Source: Eutypella sp. D-1
Lineage: Eukaryota > Ascomycota > Sordariomycetes > Xylariales > Diatrypaceae
Direction of reading: 5' to 3'
DNA length: 64,000 nucleotides
Assembly: GCA_023313575.1 (NCBI GenBank)
Contig: JAJTTP010000013.1
Coordinates: 124,001 to 188,000, forward strand
The stretch's first letter is position 1. The number at the start of each line of letters is the position of its first letter. Shown one piece after another: positions 37,015-49,277 of the stretch. Position numbers and translations under genes: made by a program. The notes under the pieces were generated by a model. It was not told the origin of the DNA and ran no database searches. It worked only from the letters and a program-made list of their open reading frames with translations.

Positions 37015-40000
37015 ACAACTGCGAGCCTTCACTGATATAGGGATATCAAGGGGGATGCGTACAATTTCGCGCCCTTCGCCCGGTTTATGATGATGTCTTT
37101 CCAGGGCGGAGTCCGCGGCCTATTGGCTCTGCGAGTGCTGGTCTGGAATAAGCGGGTGATGGACATGCGGCTGTGAGTGAGGATCCTGGCGGCCATCATC
37201 TTGATAGCTTTATATGATAACTGGTTTCGTCCTTTGCCTATTCGCTAGGTGTGATTCAGTCTGATAGCCAAAAGACCGAGACAAAGAAGATCGAGACAAA
37301 TGCTATGTGTCCTCTCTCAGTGAGAAACTAGTTAAGACTGAGGTATTTCATATTAAAATATTCAAGAAAACCAGATGAGATCAGTGGTATTTTATACGCA
37401 TCGAACTCAGGAATGCCCGCAAGATCGACGCTCAACCACTGCACAATCTGATATCTCAAGTACATTATTGGCAACGGGAGCCAACGGAGAGCCATGCCAA
37501 TAAGATAAGTTGTTCAAGTCCTAATGTAATACTTGTCTTCTATCGACTCGGCCTCTTGCCAGTCGGCGTCTGCTTGATCGGCCTTTGCTCAGGGGCCCCT
37601 GCTTCATGGAGGGGCGGGCTCTCTTACATTGTTACCCTCAGATCCCGCTGCGGCACTTCACACATGATGTATTATAATTAGTATGTCGTTCTAGACCTTC
37701 GGTAACCTGGCCTTATGAATTTCTATCCTTTACTATATGGGTTTGAGCCACATATTAGGATAAATTCGCTTCTTCTTGACGGTTCATCATAGCCCTATCT
37801 ACAGAACGACCTTAGTGAATCAGTACCTTTGGCGCGCCATCTGAAACTATATAAGATTTTATGTCTAATACCTGTAACCTAGGAAGCCTTGTCTGCCTCA
37901 TAACGAGACCACAAGCGGTCGATGGCAAAGCTGGCGAGGATGGTAGTTTATTATGGTATAATGAAACCGTGGCCTTGTACTACTGGCGGTACCATAATCA
38001 AGGCAGTTAACACCATGGCAGTGACAACCTCCACCATCTTCTAGTTACATCATCTTACAAATCATGTCTGGCAATACGTCGTATTGTTTGTCCTACTAGT
38101 TTTATCTCACAATCATAGCTAGATTCGAGGCTTAGGGTCCCCGAGATAGATCCGCCAAAGGGGTTTGATGATTATGTAATCCGAGTGAAAAGGGGTCAGC
38201 TGAGCATAAGAATCTCAGGGGTACGATACTGGCACACGCTCCTGCAACTACTGTCTATAAGCTTAATGATATATTATTTCGTATGAGTTATTTATTGTTC
38301 GGCCAATATCGGAATAACAATGGGTCCCTGTCCACTTGGCAATAGAGCATCTCCGGTCAGATACTTGCCAATAGTACCTAGCATTGGGCATCGTCCTAAG
38401 TATTGCCCTAGAATCAGATTGTCACGACCCGTGGAGTAACAACATTTATCCCCTGAATCCTCCTGGATTATGTACAAGACACCGCCTTAACTGAAAGGCT
38501 TAGGCAAGGTTAAACCATAGTACGCGCCCCTTCCCCCTTTTTCTGACGAATTACGTAACTTTTAGCCTCGGGCGTCCGGATCCCTGGGTAAGGTTTAGCC
38601 TGACTGCATTGTCCTATAGCCTTATGCTGCTGTGGCATCTTGCGTAATAGTAATGGTAGTTACAATGATTGGCATAATACCCAACCAATAGTGGTATATG
38701 GATTTGAAATACTCTGATTACCATCATGCAGAACGAAGACCCTGTGGGCTGGTACCAACGTTGGCACTTGTTACCGCGCGGATAGCGAGGGCCGGCGAGG
38801 AATCATAGGTCGCACTAATACCAAAGTATGGTCTATCAATCTTAAATTAAGCAGAAGGCATATGCCACGGTCAGTTCAGCCTTACTTAGTAGGGACTATT
38901 TCACATCGGGAAAATATCGGATATAGTTGATCAGATCACCTTAACTCCGGGAATCGTCACGATATATATGGGCCGGGGCACCTCCTATCCTGTAACTAAA
39001 AGATCGACTTAGTCTTTACGCCAATTTATGATTTTCCTACTATATAATCTGCGATCTTTTGGACGTCATAGCGTAACATTTCTGCTATATGAACTAAAAG
39101 GGGCCTCCGGGGGACAGCTAGTAAACGGGGATACTATGTACAGGTCCATGTCCCCCTAGCCCAGCCCCTTGAATGTTTATGTATGAAGTCCCAAATTGTG
39201 TAAACAAGTACCGGCTTGCCTGATAACCTAATTTGACTATCATTACGCTCAGGAGACCGACGTGATAGATATAGGGTAGAAATCGTACATTAACCTGGAG
39301 GATAGAAGGATCACCAGCTTTGGGTTAGGGGGATTCCGTTACGCCCGGTGATCACCGGACTCAAGGTCCCCTGCTCTACTATCTCCGACCCCTTACAAGT
39401 CAAATAGATCCACCAAATTGAGGCTCAATTGACAGTGACGCCTACCTACTGTATGCACCCCTTGTTAGAACAAGGCCTCTCGACCTTTATGGTACAGACA
39501 AGGAACTCAACATAGCGGTCAACCATAGCGCAGCAATTTGGCCATTTCCATAGACGGCGCATGCATCGCACGAAAAAGCATACCACGGCTAAGCAGCAAA
39601 GAAGAGGTTGGGGTAGCCACCAATTTTGGACTCCAAATATCTTGATCTGCGGAATATTGGAAGATATAACATTGGCCCGAACCCTCTTTGAGAAACTCAG
39701 CTGGCATTGATACGGCGCATTTGGGGTCAGCCAAGCCAATGGAAGCTGTACGACGAATCAACGGCGCGGTTGGTCTCGACATATACTGTCGCACTAATGT
39801 AAGAGGGCAGGTGATTCATTTAGGGACAACTCATGATGTTGCCACCGCTCTCAAAGTCGATTGGCGGAATGTAAGACGGGGCTGACATACAGCCGGATGG
39901 GAAAGCCATATTAATGATAAACGGTTCACAGTCGTAGTAGGCTATTATATACTCCTTATGTTTGTTCAAGGTAATTAGCGATGTGAATGTTACCCTAACA

Positions 40001-40384
40001 AGTCGCGGAATTAGTGAAGCACTCTTGAATGCCTTCGATGCGTCGACAAGTATAACCTGAGTGGCCAAGCCCTCATACGCAATGCCGCTATTGATTAAAT
40101 ATATGTCAATATTACGGATAGATCAATTGCTGACATGCTGAACATTCACGAAACTGCACGATGCTGACAATTTTATGCCAATAGTATGGAGACAGCACAG
40201 CAGCTATACAGCCCCCAACAGAGAGAACATACAATGTTAGCTATATGGATGTTGCCACAGCTGCCGGCATTCAATATACCACGCAATTGACACATTGGTT
40301 GGATTACTTTCCCAAGGTCAAGAGAGTGGCATCTATGAGGGTAGTCACGCGGAATATAAGAGCTGTTTGCTAGAAAGAAGCAAG

Positions 40385-40392
40385 TATAAATA
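40385..40392 (+). promoter_or_regulatory. TATA box of the crystallin-like gene
   Basis: TATAAATA lies 126 bases upstream of the ATG at 40518, followed by a pyrimidine-rich stretch before the start. This is the best TATA match in the window. Confidence 0.55.
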
Positions 40393-40517
40393 GAACGTAT
40401 GCCGCCTTCTTCTAAAATCGGTTCTCGACTGGATCAACCAACTCTCCTTTTCAAGTAGCATTGTCCCCGCTGAAGCCCCAAGAAAAAGCTCTTTTCAATA
40501 TCGCATCACTCTGCAAA

Positions 40518-41111
40518 ATGAAGTTTCTCCAGACTCTCCAATCTTCCATCCTCTTCAGTGGGATTGCTGCTGCTACGCCAGTCGCTCAAGCTGATGACGT
40601 CGATGCGGAGGCCTTCGACGTTGGCTATTGTAAGAAATCCACACAGCTCTCGGAGAAATAACGACAGTGTTGTGATAGAAACTGACCACCGGGCAGTCTT
40701 TCGCGACCCCAATTACACGGGGGAGTTTATAGCTATGGCACCCGCGGTGCTGGGCGCGTGCTGTAAGTCAACCTTTGATCAATACGCCTCCAAACGTGAT
40801 AACGTCGTGCTAATAATAAGGTTCACAGATGACCTTCCACAATGGTTCATTGGTCCGAACGGAGTGACTTCGCTCTCGATGAACTCTCCCGGCACTTACG
40901 ATTGCACCTTCTTCAGGTAAGGGGCCAGGCCCCTTTTCAACTCTTTAACCCGTGCTATAAGCCCTATGACCATCTCCTAATGCCCTGTTTTAGTGCCTAT
41001 GGTTGCGACACGAGTGAGAAGGTTACCTTGAACAACGTGAGAAACAGCATTTCTGATCTCCGAAATGTCCATTTCGACAACCTTGTCTACTCATACATCT
41101 GCCACCTTTAG
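40518..41111 (+). CDS. Small secreted beta/gamma-crystallin-like protein
   Basis: Four small exons (40518-40629, 40697-40762, 40829-40916, 40994-41111) join in phase to 127 residues. A signal peptide covers roughly residues 1-19 (ILFSGIAAA), possibly followed by a short acidic propeptide. The mature part has the two Greek-key layout of beta/gamma-crystallin and protease-inhibitor I36-type proteins: FFRDPNYTGEF (38-48), GACYDLP (57-63), GVTSLSM (71-77), DCTFF (84-88), YGCDTS (91-96), then a final strand ending in SYIC (122-125). Cys 59, 85, 93 and 125 could form two disulfides. Donors are GTAAGA, GTAAGT and GTAAGG. It is the only convincing gene in about 13 kb, a setting often seen for effector-like genes; that role is inference. 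Family assignment rests on pattern, not on a search. Confidence 0.78.
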
Positions 41112-43660
41112 CTGCAGCCATAATAGCCTAGGCCTGGAGATATGAACGTCTTGTGGATGGAAAGACCTTATAAGGACGATTTGCATTTCGTGGGATGGCA
41201 AACAATTCTGGGTTAGCATTCTTTCCTTGGCAAGATATACGCATAAGGGAGGCGAGGGGAGGGAGAACCAAGGGTGCCATTAGGCTACTGGTTCTCGCTC
41301 TACCTTCAACAGGTAGAGCACTAATGAAATACGTTATATTCTCTTGCCATGAAATATGAGTCCAATATGGGAAGAAATTCATGAATGGTGAGGATCTTCC
41401 GACCTAAGCTCCCTGGCTCTACTACTTGACAACCCCTTTTGTAATAGCCCCACTTAAGGAGGCTCAACTGACTGTGACAGAACCTCTATATGTTGGCCTA
41501 GTTACAGCGCTATACAATTTGGCGATCAACCTATAGCTAGACACATATATTAGCGGCGTTGGAAGTTGATCTAATGCGTACACAGCTCTTTGAACGACGA
41601 TCAATGTATACTATCGTGCGAATGACCCCGATACTCGATTGAGTTACGACGTTTATCTTCTACGCTTCCTACAACTAAGAAAGCACAATGCGCAGTGTCG
41701 CATCGCGCAAGAAAAGTGTATAAGTAGAGTAGATGACAATCTCGGAGATACTTAAGAGGAGATCATCGTTGAATTTTCTATTTGCCATGGAAGGCTGATC
41801 GCTTGCTCGAAAGACGCATATGGGTAAAACCTGTTTACGGTGAAAGTCTCAGGCGTGGCATTCACTTCCTGTAAGAAAGGGGACAATATAATTTACATTG
41901 AAAATTTCATAATTTGTAGGTGCATAATATGAAAAACAGTTCTTGGCTCAGCGGAGCATATCAGCCTCTAAGAAATCTATAAGCTTCTTTTTTCCAATAG
42001 GCCTGGGCAGTACTTCACAAAACCACTTATAAGCAATGCTATCTATATAAAAACAGTAGCCCTCGTAAGCTTTGGCCATAACATTCCTAGAGGGCAATTC
42101 AACGTCAATTTGCGAGATGACTTTCGGCCCTGCTACCATCGCCCTCCTATCCAGATACGCCACTGTCCAGTGCTTTAGCCACAGTAATTAAATATCCGGT
42201 ACGAACTGTTATAAGTGCCCAAACCAGCTAGCGAGCGATCCATCACCCAGTTGCATATTTTTTCTTCGGGCATGGGAAGGAGAGGCGGTGCTACATCGTA
42301 GAACCGGCTTGTGCGCGTGGAATTACTCGGGCCACCCCCGGGCCCCGAAATGCCGCGGCGTCTACAAATACCCGGGGTATTCGGGAGACTAAACCATAGA
42401 GCGTACCAAGCCCCACAGCGGTAAATCTTCGGATTTTCACGTCGCCTGCATAAGAGTTCTTAGATGAACGATGCATCATTCTAGGTTAACCAGACCATGG
42501 GTAGTTCGGCGGTAGCTAAACGCAAATGAGACCAGAAACGGTAACCCGCTGATGAAGAAAAAATCATGAAAGCGGTCATGCTGCGATGCGATGGCTGAAA
42601 GAGGACGCTTGCCGGAGTTGGCGTACAATGTAAGTCTTGGGGTTGACACTGGCCCGGGACTAACAACAGGTTACTACGTACGCGCTCCACCGACGCGCCA
42701 CAACAGGGCCGATTACCTACCCCCGGAGGTTGGAGGTTGGCTTCCAGGTTCTCCGAAAACGGTCTGGAGATCGGTATAGGACCAGATAATCTTACGGGAC
42801 GTCATCCTCGTCATAAGGTTGGGTTATCCTAGGGAATTGCCGTCCTGATGGGGCGAAACCCCGGTCAATTGCAAGGAAAAGACAATATGTACTCCGTACA
42901 CCTAGGTAGGATCAAAGGATATCGGTAGGATATTTTACCCACCTGCTCCAGAGCCAACTGTGGTGTGGGATCGGGGGATGTGGGGGATTGCGGGGGGTCT
43001 TAAGAAACCTGGTTTCTACCTCCATAGCGGCTCTTATTCAATGTTTCTGTGTTCTCGCCCTTGGGAGAATTTGCAAGGATTCATAGATGCATATGCCGGT
43101 AAATCTGTTCCCGAGGTACTTGTTAAGTCTCCCGTTTAAGAAATAATCAACGTCAACAAACCGAATTGAAATGTTGCCCAGTCTGGAGGACGACCTGAAG
43201 ATCCCGCTAGGCACGTTTTTGCACTGCAGACTCTTCCCCATCGCGCTAGAGAACTGCCGAACAAGAACGAATAAGGTGATGATACCCACTTAGCAGAAGA
43301 GCCAGACGGTACCTTAAGAGTTACCCATAACATCATAGTAACGCCGTCCCGCGGTCCCGCGCACCCCACAGTCACACGACGGGCCATGTTTTCCTGGGTA
43401 GCATACGACTTCGTGGAAATACTTCTGGATGGTCAGTGGGGGGCTACCACGCTTCGGCACGATGCCGACTGATGCCCTTTGTCATAGTTCTTGGCCCTCG
43501 GGCGTTGCGCATGGGAAACGGCGCAGAGTCGACAGAAAAAACTTGAATCATGGCGCGCCTTCTACATGGTCGCGTGCGGGGAAGATGGGGATCGCTGCGA
43601 GAATGGGTTTGTTGAGCCGTCACGCCGATCCGGAGGCGCTTTTCGAATACGAAGAAGTAG
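41112..43660. other. Gene-poor stretch upstream of the GH3 gene
   Basis: Continues the gene-poor zone. A minus-strand frame at 41948-42163 has protein-like composition but no recognisable family. I see no repeats of note and no other gene. Confidence 0.5.
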
Positions 43661-43667
43661 TATAAAG
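43661..43667 (+). promoter_or_regulatory. TATA box of the beta-glucosidase gene
   Basis: TATAAAG lies 97 bases upstream of the ATG at 43758, a normal spacing for a strongly regulated fungal secreted enzyme gene. Confidence 0.5.
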
Positions 43668-43757
43668 TCGCGATCGACGTCCACCCGTTTCTTGGGGGTT
43701 TTCCTAGACCGCTCCAGCAGCAGCAACGCGAAGCCACAGCAAAGTCTACTATCAACC

Positions 43758-46368
43758 ATGGCGCCTTTCCGGTCTCTGCTGTTGAACGCTCTTCTCCTAG
43801 CGCCAGCCATTGATGCGCAAATCTACAATGGTGGTGGTCGCGATGAAGATGCTTTTGAATATGTCCAACCACTGAATACGACTATTCTTGGGCCGTACGG
43901 GCACTCACCGGCTGTGCTCCCCTCACGTACGTATTGCTTACTAGAAACCACCTACATAGTCGCCCGTCCCCAACCAAGCTCCCACCATGCTTCGTTACAT
44001 ACTGGTGCTAACTGTCATACTATAGCTAATGCCACTGGAAACGGAGGCTGGGAGGAGGCCTTCGCCAAGGCCAAGGAGTTCGTCGCCCAACTGACCCTCG
44101 ATGAAAAGGCGGATATGGTCACGGGAGAGCCGGGCCCGTGCGTGGGTAACATCCCCCCGATCCCACGCATCGGGTTCCAGGGTTTGTGCATGCAGGACGG
44201 TCCGGCTGCTATTCGTGTCGCTGATTACGCGAGCGTCTTCCCGGCGGGCGTGTCGGTGGCCAGCACGTGGGACCGGACCCTCCTATACCAGAGAGGCTTG
44301 GCGATGGGAGAGGAGTTCAGGGCCAAAGGAGCACACGTCTTCCTTGGGTAAGTCCGCTGTGAACCCCAATTATTGGATAACCGAACAGAGCTAATACGTA
44401 TGCAGACCCGTGGCTGGACCCCTCGGAAGATCCGCCTACTCGGGCCGGAACTGGGAGGGCTTCTCGCCGGACCCGTACCTGACGGGAGTGGCCATGGAGG
44501 AGACGATCAATGGTGTGCAGGAGGCCGGCGTACAAACCTCCTCGAAGCACTTCATCGGCAACGAGCAGGAGATCATGCGTAACCCTTCCTGGGATACGAA
44601 CGGCACCATCACCGACGTGATCCAGGAGTCCATCTCGTCCAACATTGACGACCGGACCATCCACGAGCTCTACATGTGGCCGTTCGCCAACGCCGCCCGC
44701 GCCAAGTCTACGAGCTTCATGTGCGCGTACAACCGGCTCAACGGCTCCTACGCCTGCGAAAACTCCAAGGTCCTCAACGGCCTGCTCAAGGAAGAGCTCG
44801 GCTTCCAGGGGTACGTCGTGTCCGATTGGGGTGGTACCCACTCGGGGATGGCATCCATCGAGGGCGGTCTCGACATGAACATGGCCGGTGGTCTCGGCGT
44901 CGCCGGTCGGGATCGGGATGCCGGTTCGTTCTTCGGACAGAACGTCACGACTGCGGTTAACAACGGCACTCTCGACGTTACTCGGCTGGACGACATGATC
45001 GTGCGGATTATGACGCCGTATTACGCCCTGAGACAGGACAAGGACTTCCCGAGCATCGACCCGTCCACAGCTGATGTCAACACCTTCTTCGACAGGTCGA
45101 CCTGGCGGCACGAGTGGAACCTCACGGGCGAAAGCAGCCGCGACGTCCGGGGTGACCACGCCAAGCTGATCCGCAAGATCGGCGCCGAGTCGGTCGTCCT
45201 GCTCAAGAACGAGAACAACGCCCTGCCCTTGAAGGCGCCCAAGTCCATCGCTGTGTTCGGAAACGACGCCAGCGAGGACACCCAGGGGTTCCTGAACCAG
45301 GCTGATTTCGAGTACGGCACCTTGACGGTCGGCGGCGGCTCCGGCACCGGTCTGCTCACGTACATCGTCACGCCACTGGAAGCGGTGAAGACGCGGGCTG
45401 CGCAAGACGGCGCGCTTGTGCAGCAGTGGCTCAACAACACGCTCATCTCGACCTCCAACGTCACCGATCTGTGGATCCCGAAGACGCCCGAAGTGTGTCT
45501 CGTGTTCCTCAAGACCTGGGCGTCCGAGGGCGAGGACCGCCAGCACCTGAGTGTAGACTGGAACGGCAACGAGGTGGTTGAGTCCGTGGCCGCGGCGTGC
45601 AACAACACGGTCGTCGTGACGCACTCCTCCGGCATCAACACGCTTCCGTTCGCCGACCACCCCAACGTGACGGCCATCCTCGCGGCGCACTACCCAGGCC
45701 AGGAGTCGGGCAACTCCATCGTCGACGTGCTGTACGGCGACGTCAACCCGTCGGCCAAGCTCCCGTACACCATCGCCATCAACGGCTCCGACTACAACGC
45801 GCCGCCCACGACGGCGGTCAACACCACGGGGGTTCACGACTGGCAGTCGTGGTTCGACGAGAAGCTCGAGATCGACTACCGCTACTTCGACGCGCACAAC
45901 ATCTCGGTGCGCTACGAGTTCGGCCACGGCCTCTCCTACACGACTTTCGAGCTCGACTCGGACCTCGAGGTCGAGAGCCTCGTCGACGGCGTCAGCTCCG
46001 CTCCCGAGGACCAGCCCATCCAGCCCGGCGGTAACCCGGCTCTCTGGGAGACCCTCTATAACGTGACGGTCAGCGTGCGCAACACGGGCGACGTCGACGG
46101 CGCCACCGTGCCCCAGCTGTACGTGGGATACCCCGACAGCACGCCGGCTGGCACGCCGCCGCGGCAGCTGCGCGGCTTCGACAAGGTCTTCCTGAAGGCC
46201 GGGGAGAGCAGTGCCGTCAGCTTCCCGCTTGCTCGTCGCGATCTCAGCTACTGGGATATCGTGTCTCAGCAGTGGCAGATCCCGACAGGCGAGTTCACTC
46301 TGCACGCCGGGTTCAGCAGCCGCGATTTGCATGCCGTTACCACCATTTCCCCGGTTGCGAAGGAGTAA
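43758..46368 (+). CDS. Secreted GH3 beta-glucosidase
   Basis: Exons 43758-43926, 44026-44347 and 44406-46368 give 817 residues. A signal peptide ends near AIDAQ (about residue 19). The domain order is GH3 N-terminal barrel, GH3 C-terminal sandwich and a fibronectin type III-like domain. The nucleophile is Asp304 in VVSDWGG; KHF (211-213) and the substrate-binding GRNWEGFSPDPYL block are typical of fungal extracellular beta-glucosidases. The acid/base Glu is probably in KTWASEGEDRQ. Many N-x-S/T sites suggest heavy glycosylation. The enzyme removes terminal glucose from cellobiose and other beta-glucosides outside the cell. The strong G/C third-position bias gives a 671-codon open frame on the opposite strand, which I regard as an artefact. 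The gene converges on the next one across 274 bases. Confidence 0.95.
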
Positions 46369-46642
46369 AGGACTCTATAGGGGAGAGGGACGAGCGATTG
46401 CTATCTAGTTATAATGAGTAATAGCTTTTTGTAATATGTAATATAGCGTTTACCTGCTAATTTCCTGCTGATATGGTACCGTGACTTGAATTCTCCCAAT
46501 AAATGAATGATGTCTGCATGCTCTAATTTTCTGGTCTATCTACAACTTTTTGAAGATCATTTGATGCTCAGCCGGATATGCTCCTTCCCGTAAAGACAAG
46601 CTAGTTACCCAGGTAGTTACCGCCGACCCACAGCGAACGTCT
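46369..46642. other. Convergent gap
   Basis: Only 3' untranslated sequence of the two converging genes is expected here. Confidence 0.5.
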
Positions 46643-48119
46643 TTAGAAAGTAGTCTGCAACTTCGGATAATCTTTTGAGTGCGCCTCAAGGTCCGCAAAA
46701 ATGGAGCTCGAGTCGTCGCCCTTCAAGTGCTCCATACGGTGCGTATCCTCCTCCTCTAGTTTTTCCAGCTCCTCAATTGGCTTCTCACTTCCCTCGGCCT
46801 TCTTCTGAGGCTCTGTGGCCTTTTCGAGGCCGCTCGACTCGCCGATCAGGAGGAATTGCGTGTTCACACAGTCAAGATGCTTCGGATTGGTCCCGATCCA
46901 GCGGAGGGAACGAAACTCGTCTTGGATCCTGGAAATTTCTTAGTACTCACTACTTTCCTCTGAAACTCCAAACAGTAGCGGGCTGCCTAGAGCAAGATGC
47001 TTCTGTATAGGACGATAATGAGCTAGTGGGTAATCAAGCTTACTCTTTAGGATACTCTGGGCCCTGCGGTAGTGACTGTCCACCGGAAGGCGGATACGCG
47101 GGGTTCCTGGTGCTTATAATGAAGCTTCCCTTTTCTTTGAGGCCGATCTCTGTCTGGACTTCACCAAGGCCATCAGATGGTAAAGTGAGAATGTAGGCGA
47201 GATGGGATTCTCTTCCGGTGGTAGTAATGGCATAAATACCCTCTGCCACCGGAGTAGCCGCGGGGGTGTGTCGTGTGCCGGCCGTCTTGGTTTCGTAGTC
47301 ATAAGATGCTAAAAACTCGTCCTTCAGGGTCTTAAACGAGGTGTGTGTCTTCTCCACGAAGGCAATCCACCTATCCCTACCGCTCTGAGGTAGCTTTTTC
47401 CTTCAAATCCCCATCTTTAGTAAGCGGTCCTTTCTGAAGCCTGGTGACTGCCAGGGGAGGAGTTTAACTTACTTTGGAATAGCAATGAGGCGGCTATTAC
47501 CAGCATCGCCTATAGTACCATCGCCGAGCTTGGCATCTTTGTCGATGGGACGTAGGACGAAGTAGCTGCGGCGAATATCCTCTACACTTTCGGGCTCATC
47601 AATACCCACACGGCCGCGGAAGAAGAAGTAAATGATGCCCTTCTCCAGGATGTTAGATGGGACCCCATCGCGCTCGCCTTTCTCGACAGCAGTGGAGCCA
47701 TTGGTAGGCTTCTCCTCGGCAGTGGTGGTAGAGCCGTTGGTCGGTGCATCTGTCTCTTTGGCCTGTGGTTCCACGGTTTCTCCATTCTTCTCGGTTTGCT
47801 CTTGGTTATCTGTCTTGGCCTCCTGGTTCCGATCCTCATCCTTTGTCTCACTCTCATTCGTCACGCTTCCAAACCCATAAGCCTCAGTAGCGCTAAAAGC
47901 TGGTGTTAGTAACAGTATATAATTGAAGCATCCCGATAAGGATCAAAGATCCTACCTGGGTAAGGTTTCCTCCAGGGTCTTCTGCTCTTTCTCGTCATCC
48001 TGCTTAGTGCGCTTGGAGGCAGGTGCCGTTTTATCATCAATCTCATGCTTAGTACCAGCCGCCTGGTCAATAGCAGAGTCTTGGGAGTTACTCTCCTTCC
48101 CGGAACGTGTAGTCGTCAT
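46643..48119 (-). CDS. Conserved fungal protein, often annotated BTB domain transcription factor
   Basis: Four exons (48119-47956, 47892-47473, 47400-47044, 46928-46643) give 408 residues. I recognise the conserved ascomycete family by GIIYFFFRGRVG, LGDGTIGDAGNSRL, RWIAFVEK, KTAGTRHTP, GRESHLAYILT, EKGSFIIS and the closing YPKLQTTF. Databases often label it BTB domain transcription factor, but I see no BTB fold or DNA-binding motif, so the true function is open. The first 130 residues are low-complexity, rich in Glu, Lys, Thr and Asn, with a basic patch ASKRTKQ that might serve as a nuclear signal. A second acidic, coiled-coil-like segment lies near residues 350-385. The acceptor at 47401 (TTGAAG) is weak but is the only one that restores KKLPQSGRDRW. 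Confidence 0.85.
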
Positions 48120-49277
48120 GGTGAGATGAGATGATGTTGGTTGGAAGGGGGGATGGAGTGAGAGTAGCTTTGAATGAGATAAGGTACGTAGAAGTGTATT
48201 AATGGTATCTAGGTACCTAGTGTTGATAGTGTGATACTACGTTTGTATGTTATACGATTGGTTCAGTGACTCTGGTGGAGGAAGAAAAAGTAGGAAGGAA
48301 AGAGTAGAAGAGGAGACGCGGCTGCTACGGAGGAAGGAAGTGAGTTGAATGTAAAGTAGGAGGAGGTAGGAGCTGATTACTTTTATGATACGTCTGGCCT
48401 CGCCTGAATTGACTCAATGGACAAAATTCTACTACCAAAGTTTTACCTGAGACCTATATAAGTGGCAACTGCTGTATTACTCACCTACCTTGTGCTAAGA
48501 CATCTGACAGCTGTGCTATCAAGGGATCCCGTACCCTACGTACTATTTCTGACCTCCCCAAGCCTCTTTGTGTGCTTCGCACCTACCCCGGATTTTATCT
48601 GATGTCATTGACCAATCTTAGCGCATGTGCTAGTCAGGAACGTACCTACAGGAGCTTGGGCCAAGTAAACTGGTAAGCTGATTGGCTGGTAAAGGGGTCT
48701 AATAGCCAATCAGACAGCGCCGCAGCGGGCAACCTGCCTTTGTAAGTACCTAAGTACCTAGTAACAGAAATCTTCATACGAGGGCCACTTGACCTCTTCC
48801 GCTTGCACATCACCACTTACACACCACTTAAAGGTTCCTAATAACCTCTGCATGTCCCAGCCATTTCCAGCCTTTACCTTGACCGACACGGACACGGCGT
48901 AGGATACAAGCATGCCATGCAATCATGCTGTACTACCCAATGCATATCATGATCCTTGCAGCCACCACGCTGCCTTCCGATCCGATGCCGGGATCGACAT
49001 GGGTCAGAGGGCTTCAGGTAAGACCGAGAGGGAACCATGCATAACTGTCTAACATTGATAGTCAACCAGACAGCTGGGTAATCAGAAAATGAAAGTCAAT
49101 CCTCCTTAACAACACTTTTCCCAGTTGCCAGTTGCCAGCTTCCTAGCTTGCCTAGTCCCCAGCCCCTCCCATTCAAGGGGTCCTGTTACATGCAGCTGAA
49201 AAACCATGCTTCTTCTGCGCCTTAGCGTCATACAAGACATGTATACGCTTCTTTAGTGCACGTACTTCTCTCCATAC
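48120..49277. other. Intergenic, no gene seen
   Basis: This 1.16 kb lies upstream of the preceding minus-strand gene and downstream of the P450. It has a G/A-rich stretch at 48280-48375 and the motif TATCTAGGTACCTAG near 48207-48221, repeated in related form at 48745-48760. No coding region is seen. Confidence 0.5.

Larger units (their letters stand above)
30478..40517. other. 10 kb gene-poor stretch
   Basis: No gene of recognisable family lies here. The base composition is less GC-rich than the coding blocks, and open frames are short and scattered over all frames. Two minus-strand frames (35485-35742 and 39446-40068) have somewhat protein-like composition but no family I know; they could be relics. 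A G19 tract sits at 36996-37014. I found no long terminal repeats, transposase motifs or tandem arrays by eye. Confidence 0.5.

Noticed and set aside
39446..40068. Two overlapping minus-strand frames
   Set aside because: They can be read as pieces of one protein only with a frameshift, and I recognise no domain.
44317..46332. 671-codon open frame on the minus strand over the beta-glucosidase gene
   Set aside because: It is the antisense of a well-defined GH3 enzyme. High G/C at third positions removes stops on the other strand, and the translated product has biased, Val/Arg/Gly-rich composition.
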